A stretch of 64,000 nt of DNA. Source: CAYRGG01 sp964423745 (GTDB lineage: Bacteria > Pseudomonadota > Gammaproteobacteria > Competibacterales > Competibacteraceae). The translations under genes and the position numbers were made by a program. The first letter of the stretch is position 1. Every line of letters begins with the position of its first letter. Shown piece by piece: positions 36,389 through 43,613 of the stretch. The notes beneath the pieces are model-generated. The model ran no database searches. It saw only the letters and a program-made list of their open reading frames with translations, and had not been told where the DNA came from. The stretch spans positions 62,001 to 126,000 of the forward strand of contig CAYRGG010000001.1 in the NCBI GenBank assembly GCA_964423745.1. The letters are read 5' to 3'.

Positions 36389-37321
36389 ATGCAAGACATC
36401 GTCACGTTGACCATGAATCCTTCATTGGATCTGGCAACAGAGGTAGAGCGAGTAAAACCTGGTCAAAAATTACGCTGCGCTCCTGCACAACGAGATCCCG
36501 GTGGGGGCGGTATTAATGTCGCACGGGCTGTGCATAAGTTGGGTGGTCAAGCGTTGGCGGTGTACCCAAATGGTGGAGCAGCTGGCGCCCAGATCCAAAC
36601 CTTGCTCGACCAAGAGCAGATTTCTCAATCACCTATCTCTATTGAAGGCATTGTGCGAGAAAACTTTCTTGTACGAGATCAGGAAAATGATCAAAATTTT
36701 CGCTTTGTCTTACCAGGACCTCACCTGAGTGAGGCGGAGCAGCAAAAAATTATTGATAGGATCGATCAACTTGAAGCCACTTATTTAGTGGCCAGTGGTA
36801 GTCTGCCAAGCAATGTACCCCTGGATTTTTACGCTCGGCTGGCGCAATTTGCTCAAGACCGGCAAATCAAGCTTATTCTTGATACTTCATCGTCCGAGGC
36901 GGTTCGCGCTGCCTGCAAGCAAGGCGTTTATTTATTGCGGAACAACTTTCACGAATTTTGTGAACTCACCGGCGGTGAACCGGAAAACTCTATGGAACTT
37001 GAAGAACGGGCAAAACAGATGGTAGATCAAGGTGGTGTTGAGATGCTGGTGATTACCCTGGGCTCTGACGGTGCGTTGCTCTGTGATAACGAAAAAAACC
37101 TACAACGCGCCAAGGCTCCTCCTGTCAATGTAAACAACCCCCGGGGGGCGGGAGACAGTTTTGTAGCCGCCATGGTGCTTAAGCTCTCCCAAAAACAGCC
37201 TCCTCTCGAGGCATTGCGCTACGCCGTGGCGGCTGGAGCAGCAGCGCAATTAACGCCAGGTACTCAGCTAATAAGACATGAAGATGTAGAAAGATTGTAT
37301 GCTCAAATTTCTGAAGCGTGA
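36389..37321 (+). CDS. pfkB: 6-phosphofructokinase II-type sugar kinase (PfkB family)
   Basis: 310 residues, similar throughout to what is recalled of E. coli PfkB: TLTMNPSLDLATEVERVKPG, the substrate motif PGGGGINVARAVHKLGG, FRFVLPGP, VASGSLPSNVP and the C-terminal ATP/anion-hole motif RGAGDSFVAAM (catalytic Asp). It phosphorylates fructose-6-phosphate with ATP, though family relatives act on fructose-1-phosphate or tagatose-6-phosphate, and no fructose PTS or aldolase gene is nearby. Convergent with the D-hydroxyacid dehydrogenase gene (49 bp). Two candidate operators lie upstream. Confidence 0.88.
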   Translation: MQDIVTLTMNPSLDLATEVERVKPGQKLRCAPAQRDPGGGGINVARAVHKLGGQALAVYPNGGAAGAQIQTLLDQEQISQSPISIEGIVRENFLVRDQENDQNFRFVLPGPHLSEAEQQKIIDRIDQLEATYLVASGSLPSNVPLDFYARLAQFAQDRQIKLILDTSSSEAVRAACKQGVYLLRNNFHEFCELTGGEPENSMELEERAKQMVDQGGVEMLVITLGSDGALLCDNEKNLQRAKAPPVNVNNPRGAGDSFVAAMVLKLSQKQPPLEALRYAVAAGAAAQLTPGTQLIRHEDVERLYAQISEA

Positions 37322-37370
37322 ATTGATCTGACGTTTGCCCAACCGCGCTCCTCCACTGTGATCAATGTTA

Positions 37371-38375
37371 TTAACCCACAATGTTTTGTGGCTGCTCGTC
37401 TATAAATGCGGTGATGTTTTCACAGGTCGTATCCAGAATACGCTGCACGGCTTCACGGGTGTTGAAGGCGCTGTGGGGGGTAATGATCACGTTACGTAGG
37501 CGCAGTAGCACATGATCCGCTAGCAAGGTTTCCAGACTGCGTTCTGGATCATATAGAGAGCGCAGCAATTCTGCCTCTTCACGGATCACTGGCTCTTCCG
37601 GTAACACGTCGAGACCGGCGGCGGCTACTTTGCCGCTGGTCAGCGCTTGCAGTAGAGCCTGAACATCGATGATAGGGCCACGAGCGGTGTTGATTAACAC
37701 GACTCCTTGTTTCATGGCTTCAAATTGCTCTTTACCCAGCAAATGTTTGTTTTTTTCGCTGCCCGGCACATGCATACTGATTACATCCGCCTGCTTTAAC
37801 AAACCATCCATATCTACATAGTCAAAGCCAATCTCCTGGGCCGCTTGTTCATCAGGTTTAATATCAAAGGCCACCACTTTCATCATAAAACCCTTGGCGA
37901 TATGGGCCACATGCAACCCAATATTACCCGTGCCGATGATACCCAAGGTTTTATGTTTAAGGTCAAAACCCTGTAGACCCTTGGGTGAAAAATCCCCCCG
38001 GCGGGTGCGATCCACCCCATCCACCACCCGGTGACTGATACTTAATAACAGCGCAAACACATGTTCGGCCACCGTATTCTCGCCGTAGGTGGGTACATTA
38101 GCCACCGTGACGCTATGTTCCTGGCAATAATCCAGATCAATATGATCAAACCCTGTGGAACGGGTGGCAATCATCTTTAAATGGTTAAACTTAGCCAGTA
38201 CCTCAGCATTAAATTTAGAATAAATAAAAGCCGATATAATTTCAGCGTCGCTATATTCCGCTGCCGTATCCGCATCCAGGGGACGCTTCTCAAAGACAAC
38301 CTCATGACCACGATTCTCTAGCTCCTTGAAGGTATTTCTTTCCCACGCTTCAATATCAAATAGCACAATTTTCAT
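37371..38375 (-). CDS. D-2-hydroxyacid dehydrogenase, D-lactate dehydrogenase-like
   Basis: 334 residues from ATG 38375 (AGGAGCC upstream; an in-frame start at 38396 precedes this site). NAD-binding GTGNIGLHVAHIAKGF, catalytic Arg in LINTARGPIID, Glu in LPEEP and His in ITPHSAFNTREAV, as in LdhA-type D-lactate dehydrogenases. It probably reduces pyruvate to D-lactate with NADH during fermentation or microoxic growth. Third gene of otsB-GH65-dehydrogenase, 13 bp after the GH65 stop. Confidence 0.9.
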   Translation of the reverse strand: MKIVLFDIEAWERNTFKELENRGHEVVFEKRPLDADTAAEYSDAEIISAFIYSKFNAEVLAKFNHLKMIATRSTGFDHIDLDYCQEHSVTVANVPTYGENTVAEHVFALLLSISHRVVDGVDRTRRGDFSPKGLQGFDLKHKTLGIIGTGNIGLHVAHIAKGFMMKVVAFDIKPDEQAAQEIGFDYVDMDGLLKQADVISMHVPGSEKNKHLLGKEQFEAMKQGVVLINTARGPIIDVQALLQALTSGKVAAAGLDVLPEEPVIREEAELLRSLYDPERSLETLLADHVLLRLRNVIITPHSAFNTREAVQRILDTTCENITAFIDEQPQNIVG

Positions 38376-38388
38376 GATTGGCTCCTGG

Positions 38389-40881
38389 CTATGCATTATC
38401 TAGGGAGGGTTCAGCCGTTTTCTGGCTGTTTTGATGGCCCCTGCGGTTTTCATCCCGATCGCGATCTTCAGGTTTAATCAACTGGAAAGTATAACTCTCT
38501 CCCGGCGCCATCTTGCGATAGTGACCCCGATAAGCGATGGTAATGGGCAACGCCATGGTTTGGCTACTGCTGATGGTAAGGGTATCGTGGTTGATGGTGA
38601 TCTTGAGGGTATGTTGCCGATAGCGCACCTGAGTGTTCAGACAATGCAAAGCTTGGGGCAACGCCGGATTAAAGTAGAGTACACCGGCGCGGGCCTCAAT
38701 ACCTGTAAAACAGCGCTGGGCCAGATCAACGGTGCCTGCCATCGCACCTAAATGAATGCCTTCTGGTGTTGTGCCACCCTGAATGTCGCTAATATCACTA
38801 TCCAATGCTTGGCTGAATAGCGACCATGCTTCTGGTCGTTGGGTACGCGCCATCACCCAGGAATGCACCACCCAACTTAACGTAGAACCGTGGGAGGTAT
38901 GATCGATATAGTAATCGATATTGCGGGGTATTTGCTCCCGGTCAAAGGGATAACCTAAACGCTCAAAAAGAAGCATTAGTTCATCGGCTGAGAATAAATA
39001 AAACAGCATCAAGACATCAGCTTGCTTAGACGCCTTGTAGCGGTTTGGCGAATCGCCTTCCGCTTCCAAAATACGGTCTAGCCGCTGAATATCGCCGTAC
39101 TTTTCTCGGTAGCCTTGCCAATCAAACTCTTGTAAATCACCGTACCCCTCAAACTGACTGATAATACCGTCATCGTGGAAAACCACCCGCAATTTACGGC
39201 TGATTTTGTCCCAACAGGCGATTTCTTCTTGTTGCAAGCCGATGCGCTCACACAGTTTGCGTCTTACATCCCTGGGCAACAGTTCTAAAATGTCTTGGGC
39301 GCGGTTGAGCACCCAGGAGGCCATCATGTTAGTGTAGGCGTTGTTGTTTAATCCGCCCCCCTTATCAGGATCGGCGTCTGGATAAGCGGTATGGTATTCA
39401 TCTGGACCCATAATCTCGAGAATCTCATAGCGATCGATGGTCTCGTTGTAGGTGGCGATACTGGCCCAAAAACGGGCGATTTCCAGCACCATCTCGGCGC
39501 CATAGTCGCGCAAAAACTCATGATCTTCGGTTACTTGATAGTACTGCCACACGTTATAGGCGATGGCCCCATTGATATGCCGCTGGCGATAGGTGTTATC
39601 GGGAATCCAGCGTCCCGATTGAGGATTCAAATGAATTTTTTGACTTTCTTCGCGACCGTCACTGCCGCTCTGCCAAGGATACATGGCACCGGCAAAACCG
39701 GCATCCCGGGCCGCACGCCGCGCCGCCGGTAAACGCCGGTGACGATACCGCAATAGGGCGCGGGTGAGCACCGGCAAACGCAGGTTAAGAAAGGGAAAGA
39801 TAAATAACTCGTCCCAAAAAATATGCCCTCGATAGGCTTCCCCATGCCAACCTCGGGCCGGGACGCCAATGTCCCGGTCAATGGAATGCGCCGAGACGGT
39901 CTGTAGCAAATGAAAAACATGCACCCGCAGCTTAAGGTTAGCACCATCGCTATCTTTAGTCTCAATGGCCAGATCACAGTCATCCCAAAGCTGCCGCCAG
40001 GTTAGCTGATGAGACTCAAACAAATGGCCAAAACGATCTGCCCGCATCACCGCATTAGTCGCTTCTAGGGCAGGTTCGGAAACAGCCACATCTTGGGAGG
40101 TATACAGGGCAGCGATTTTTTCCACCGTAACCGTTTCACCTTTGTCAAGATTCAGTGTTAGCATTTGACTGATTTGATCAGTATCACGGTCAGTATGTCG
40201 TTCGGTGATGATTTGCTCATTACCGCCATAGAGTTTAGTGCGGGCCGCTTCGACGATTTCCAGGCGGGATTGCCGAGTGCGGCTACGCAGCCAGATAATA
40301 TCCTCGTTGAATTGCTCTACCGTCAAGGTTTCTAGGTGATTGCCGTTGAGCTCCCGATAACGAGCTACGCCATCGTTGGTTACGCTGCCATCCAAAGCCG
40401 TGCGCACGGTCAGTTTACCCGACCAATCCTCAGCGCTAATCTGAACCTCCAACCCAGCCAGATGTTGATCCGCCATATTCACAAAGCGTCGCTCTTGCCA
40501 CCGGGTAGTACGACCTTGAGCATCTCGAAAACGGATGTCACGGGTCAATAAACCCTGTTGTACATTCAGTTCCTGGCAATAATCAAGCACCTCCATTTGA
40601 TCGAGAGAAAACCAGTCGCCATCGGCGATTTTGATGGTCAGAGGCAACCAATTAGGTAAGTTCACCAAATCTTCGTTTTCGATATCCCGGCCAGAGATTT
40701 CTGTTAATTGCCGGTCATAACCACCAGCCAAATAGGTACCGGGATAATGCACCTCATCGTTTTGACTCTCTGGTCCTGCGCCCCGGGTGACAAAATAACC
40801 ATTACCTAAGGCGCACAGGGCTTCCCGCAACCCTTCTTGATCTGCGTTGTAATCCTGATAATTCAGCACCCACTCACTCAT
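38389..40881 (-). CDS. Glycoside hydrolase family 65 disaccharide phosphorylase
   Basis: 830 residues. N-terminal beta-sandwich (LREALCALGNGYFVTRGAGP) and an (alpha/alpha)6 barrel with ARGWHGEAYRGHIFWDELFI, the catalytic-acid region EIMGPDEYHTAYPDADPDKG (Glu in GPDEYH) and the phosphate-binding HTSHGSTLSWVVHSW. GH65 enzymes split trehalose, kojibiose, nigerose or maltose with phosphate to give beta-glucose-1-phosphate and glucose. Overlap with otsB by 4 bp (ATGA) makes trehalose or trehalose-6-phosphate the favoured substrate, but specificity cannot be read from motifs alone. No beta-phosphoglucomutase was found in the window. Confidence 0.92.
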   Translation of the reverse strand: MSEWVLNYQDYNADQEGLREALCALGNGYFVTRGAGPESQNDEVHYPGTYLAGGYDRQLTEISGRDIENEDLVNLPNWLPLTIKIADGDWFSLDQMEVLDYCQELNVQQGLLTRDIRFRDAQGRTTRWQERRFVNMADQHLAGLEVQISAEDWSGKLTVRTALDGSVTNDGVARYRELNGNHLETLTVEQFNEDIIWLRSRTRQSRLEIVEAARTKLYGGNEQIITERHTDRDTDQISQMLTLNLDKGETVTVEKIAALYTSQDVAVSEPALEATNAVMRADRFGHLFESHQLTWRQLWDDCDLAIETKDSDGANLKLRVHVFHLLQTVSAHSIDRDIGVPARGWHGEAYRGHIFWDELFIFPFLNLRLPVLTRALLRYRHRRLPAARRAARDAGFAGAMYPWQSGSDGREESQKIHLNPQSGRWIPDNTYRQRHINGAIAYNVWQYYQVTEDHEFLRDYGAEMVLEIARFWASIATYNETIDRYEILEIMGPDEYHTAYPDADPDKGGGLNNNAYTNMMASWVLNRAQDILELLPRDVRRKLCERIGLQQEEIACWDKISRKLRVVFHDDGIISQFEGYGDLQEFDWQGYREKYGDIQRLDRILEAEGDSPNRYKASKQADVLMLFYLFSADELMLLFERLGYPFDREQIPRNIDYYIDHTSHGSTLSWVVHSWVMARTQRPEAWSLFSQALDSDISDIQGGTTPEGIHLGAMAGTVDLAQRCFTGIEARAGVLYFNPALPQALHCLNTQVRYRQHTLKITINHDTLTISSSQTMALPITIAYRGHYRKMAPGESYTFQLIKPEDRDRDENRRGHQNSQKTAEPSLDNA

Positions 40882-41690
40882 GACGCTTCTCCCGATACCC
40901 TATCGATCAACCCTTGTAAGAAATCTTCTACTTGGGCAGGTCCAGCTAATCTATACTGGGCCGCTGTGGCGCGGCTGTCGTTGCCTACCACGATGCCAAG
41001 GCCCCACTCTTGTAAAACCTGAAAGGCGTCTTCATCGGTCACATCATCACCTAGATAAAGGGGCACAACCCCGGGTCCGTCCATTTTCAGCTTATCCAAC
41101 AACCACAACACCGCATGGCCTTTGTTCCAATCGGTTTTAGGTTGCACCTGAAATACCATTTTTCCCGAACCTTTACGCAGTCTATCAGGGTGCTGTTCGA
41201 TCACGCGATCTACCGCTTGTTCCACCTGATGGATCTGCGTATCCGCTACCTGCCGGTAATGAATCGCGATGGAAAAGGTCTTTCGCTCTAGTGTACAAGC
41301 TTCGATGGAGTCTAATGTTCTGTGCAGTTCCTGCTCCGCTTGATCCAGGTCAGGTAAAAACTCCTTGCCTTTTTGCATCTCCTTACTCTCGCTGCCGGGA
41401 CCAGCGATTTCAAAACCGTGGCTACCGGCATAAAAGACGCCATCTAACTGAACCCGCTGCCGTAGGTCGTCGAGACCACGACCACTGATAATGCTAACGG
41501 TGTAGCATTGCGCTAACTGGGCCAGGGTATCGCGCATGGTGTTGTCAAGCACCGCTTGATTAGGATCATCGATAATGGGTGTTAAGGTGCCATCGTAATC
41601 AAGAAAAATAGCGAGTTGTTTTCCTTTAAGGCGTTCAGCAAATTGCGTTTTAAAGTCTCTTGCTGCGGGAACGCTGTCCACGGTCTGCAT
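40878..41690 (-). CDS. otsB: Trehalose-6-phosphate phosphatase
   Basis: 270 residues from ATG 41690, with GGAGG 5 nt upstream (an in-frame GTG at 41696 overlaps that site). HAD motif I FLDYDGTLTPI (both Asp), motif II ISGRGLDDL, Lys region KGSGKMVFQVQPKTDWNKG and motif IV YLGDDVTDEDAF. Removes phosphate from trehalose-6-phosphate. First gene of an operon with GH65 (4-bp overlap) and D-hydroxyacid dehydrogenase. No otsA is in the window. Two candidate operators at 41925-41971 lie upstream. Confidence 0.93.
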   Translation of the reverse strand: MQTVDSVPAARDFKTQFAERLKGKQLAIFLDYDGTLTPIIDDPNQAVLDNTMRDTLAQLAQCYTVSIISGRGLDDLRQRVQLDGVFYAGSHGFEIAGPGSESKEMQKGKEFLPDLDQAEQELHRTLDSIEACTLERKTFSIAIHYRQVADTQIHQVEQAVDRVIEQHPDRLRKGSGKMVFQVQPKTDWNKGHAVLWLLDKLKMDGPGVVPLYLGDDVTDEDAFQVLQEWGLGIVVGNDSRATAAQYRLAGPAQVEDFLQGLIDRVSGEAS

Positions 41691-42093
41691 AATCACCTCC
41701 GGGTCGGGGTCAGTTCATTGAGCTGTGAGTTCCACAGATCTACAACAGGGTGTATCACACTTTTCTTATTGTTTTATTAAAGGTGTTCATAGGAAGGCGA
41801 CATAGCCAGTATTTGAGAATCGCAATCGACATTGCAATAACTGCACCGTATGGAATCAGTTAGATGGGATCTGTATCTTTATAGGGGAGTGTGCTAAACG
41901 TATTCGGTAAGATTTTTCGAAAACTTTGCAAGAATTACACAATGCAACAGGCGCTTTGTAAAAGTTACACGGCTGTCATAGCATCGCTGTTGGGTTACAG
42001 AAAGTGGATATTATTTGCTAGGAATAGGGGGTTCGGATCCGTTACCTATTAGTTGAGCCTAGATAACTTTCTCTATTTGCCAAGTAACCTTAT
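41691..42093. other. 403-bp intergenic region upstream of otsB
   Basis: Contains the promoter region of the otsB operon and the two operator-like sites at 41925-41971. The part near 41990-42093 follows the end of the transposase gene. No other gene or clear terminator was seen. Confidence 0.55.
41925..41971. promoter_or_regulatory. Tandem degenerate HexR-like sites upstream of otsB
   Basis: TTTGCAAGAATTACACA (41925-41941) and TTTGTAAAAGTTACACG (41955-41971), both close to TTTGTA-N5-TACAAA, starts exactly 30 bp apart (about three helical turns). 235-280 bp before the otsB start. Confidence 0.45.
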
Positions 42094-42783
42094 TTAGGAT
42101 TCCTTGGTTGGCCTACCCTGCTTCAATAAGCCAAGCTTTCGGCCTATAGTCTTTTCGATTTGTCTTTTAAAACCTTTATCCCCCATCGGTGTTCCGGATT
42201 GCAGACTGTTCTTAAATAATTCTAATAAATCACTTTTTAAATCATCATCAAATAGACATCTATAAGCTAACTGCCTTACTTCCGGTGAAGCCCCTAAAGC
42301 TAAATATTCACTCTGGGGTTGAATGATGGGGTTACTCACACCGAGGGCATTTGCCGCAAAACTGGACCAGCGATAATCAGCCGGATGTTTAACTAGCTTG
42401 GCTCTCACGGGATTCATTTCAATATAACGCATACAAGCTAGAAAGTAATTTTGGGATTGAACAAGGTGCGCTTTATAACGACCTTCCCACAGAGCTCCTT
42501 TGCGCTGGTAGGTAATATTGATATAACGTACATAATGACGTCCAAGACTTTGAAACAGTAGGCCAATGGATTCTTTACTCGCCGGAGTCATCAATAAATG
42601 AACATGGTTTGTCATCAAGACATAAGCATGTACTTGGCAATCACAATCATTCGCTGCAATTTTCAGACAGCGTAGATATTCCAAATAATCCTGATCGGCA
42701 AAGAATACCGCTGCTCGATTATGTCCTCGTTGGATAGCGTGTACTGGAATATCGGGCAGAAAAAAACGAGGTTTGCGTGGCAT
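42094..42783 (-). CDS. REP-associated tyrosine transposase (RAYT, Y1 family)
   Basis: 229 residues. HUH motif VLMTNHVHLLMTP (H60, H62), the tyrosine region RHYVRYINITYQRKGALWEG and the conserved tail FLACMRYIEMNPVRAKLV with DYRWSSF are classic for single-copy RAYT proteins. These process single-stranded REP palindromes and are domesticated rather than freely mobile. A GGGGTC-type palindrome at 43548-43566 is a candidate cognate REP. Lies 9 bp downstream of vapC. Confidence 0.93.
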   Translation of the reverse strand: MPRKPRFFLPDIPVHAIQRGHNRAAVFFADQDYLEYLRCLKIAANDCDCQVHAYVLMTNHVHLLMTPASKESIGLLFQSLGRHYVRYINITYQRKGALWEGRYKAHLVQSQNYFLACMRYIEMNPVRAKLVKHPADYRWSSFAANALGVSNPIIQPQSEYLALGASPEVRQLAYRCLFDDDLKSDLLELFKNSLQSGTPMGDKGFKRQIEKTIGRKLGLLKQGRPTKES

Positions 42784-42792
42784 AGATTAAAT

Positions 42793-43221
42793 TCATTTAA
42801 AAGGATGCCGAACCCGTAACCCCTTATAACGATGAAATCCCTTGTCGGTGGTTATCCAATCGCAATTCCATTCCATGGCTAACGCAGCATGATAGGCATC
42901 GGGAACATCATTCCCACAGGCAGAGATAACTTGCAGACACTGCAAAAAAAATGGCCAATGCTTAATGCCGGGTGATAAACAAGTGGCATGGGGCGCGGAT
43001 CGGATTTGTTCCGAAAAACCAATGGCAGCTTCTAGAGACGAAGGCTGTTCAAATATTTTTGGATGCGTAACCACACGAATAAATCCACTTAAAACCAGCT
43101 CTGAGTATGCATAGGCTATACTGGCGTTAAGCACCGATTCTAACCATTCCCGGTAGGCAATATGGTCCTTGGCATCTTCTCTATGAGCATGTACTAAGAC
43201 ATTAACATCCATCAGCATCAT
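42793..43221 (-). CDS. vapC: PIN-domain toxin, VapC family
   Basis: 142 residues: N-terminal acidic MLMDVNVLVHAHRED (first PIN Asp), AYSELVLSGFIRVVTHPKIF (conserved Glu), and NDVPDAYHAALAMEWNCDWI plus TTDKGFHRY (Asp residues completing the metal site). Resembles the PIN branch with the long SGFIRVVT motif. Ribonuclease toxin; the antitoxin gene ends 3 bp upstream of its start. Two adjacent ATG codons at 43221 and 43218 could serve. Confidence 0.92.
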   Translation of the reverse strand: MMLMDVNVLVHAHREDAKDHIAYREWLESVLNASIAYAYSELVLSGFIRVVTHPKIFEQPSSLEAAIGFSEQIRSAPHATCLSPGIKHWPFFLQCLQVISACGNDVPDAYHAALAMEWNCDWITTDKGFHRYKGLRVRHPFK

Positions 43222-43224
43222 TTA

Positions 43225-43464
43225 TTAATGATCCATGACGTCAAGTAATGAGCGCGAATTATCCAAGTCGATACCTGGCTTGACGCCAGTACCTGATACC
43301 GTAATGAGTCGAGTCGGTTGGCGTACTTGGATTTTAGCTTCTTGTTGAGCCAACGATTCGCGTAAAGCATTTTCAATGACACGAGCTAGGGTAATACTCT
43401 GTTTTACGGCTTGATGTTTGGCATAATCTAATAATTGATCGTCGATATTGATCGTGGTGCGCAT
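43225..43464 (-). CDS. vapB: Ribbon-helix-helix antitoxin, VapB-like
   Basis: 79 residues. MRTTINIDDQLLDYAKHQAV is a ribbon-helix-helix N-terminus, followed by RVIENALRESLAQQE; the acidic C-terminus (GIDLDNSRSLLDVMDH) would thread the toxin active site. Precedes vapC by 3 bp. Likely represses its own operon. Confidence 0.88.
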   Translation of the reverse strand: MRTTINIDDQLLDYAKHQAVKQSITLARVIENALRESLAQQEAKIQVRQPTRLITVSGTGVKPGIDLDNSRSLLDVMDH

Positions 43465-43547
43465 GATTTTAATCCCTATTACTCTTTAATATTTAAGCGG
43501 CAAATAAAGTAACACAAAATCAAGAAAGCATATAGATGCTATTTTCA

Positions 43548-43566
43548 AAAGGGGTCTGACCCCTTT
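43548..43566. repeat. REP-like palindrome AAAGGGGTC-T-GACCCCTTT
   Basis: 19-bp palindrome with 9-bp arms, between vapB and the P-type ATPase gene. Palindromes of the GGGGTC(T/A)GACCCC type commonly accompany RAYT genes, and one lies 0.8 kb away (42094-42783). Could also serve as a transcription stop for the ATPase gene. Confidence 0.6.
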
Positions 43567-43590
43567 AATTCTCTTTTCTCTTTTTCTCTT

Positions 43591-43613
43591 GGCAAGCAAG
43601 TTGCCGACCCTAC
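43591..43613 (-). repeat. Dispersed palindromic repeat, copy 2 (inverted)
   Basis: Reads GTAGGGTCGGCAACTTG then CTTGCC on the minus strand; related to copies at 4797 and 57728. The ATPase stop codon TAG lies inside its first bases (GTAGGG), so the gene ends exactly at the repeat border. Confidence 0.65.
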
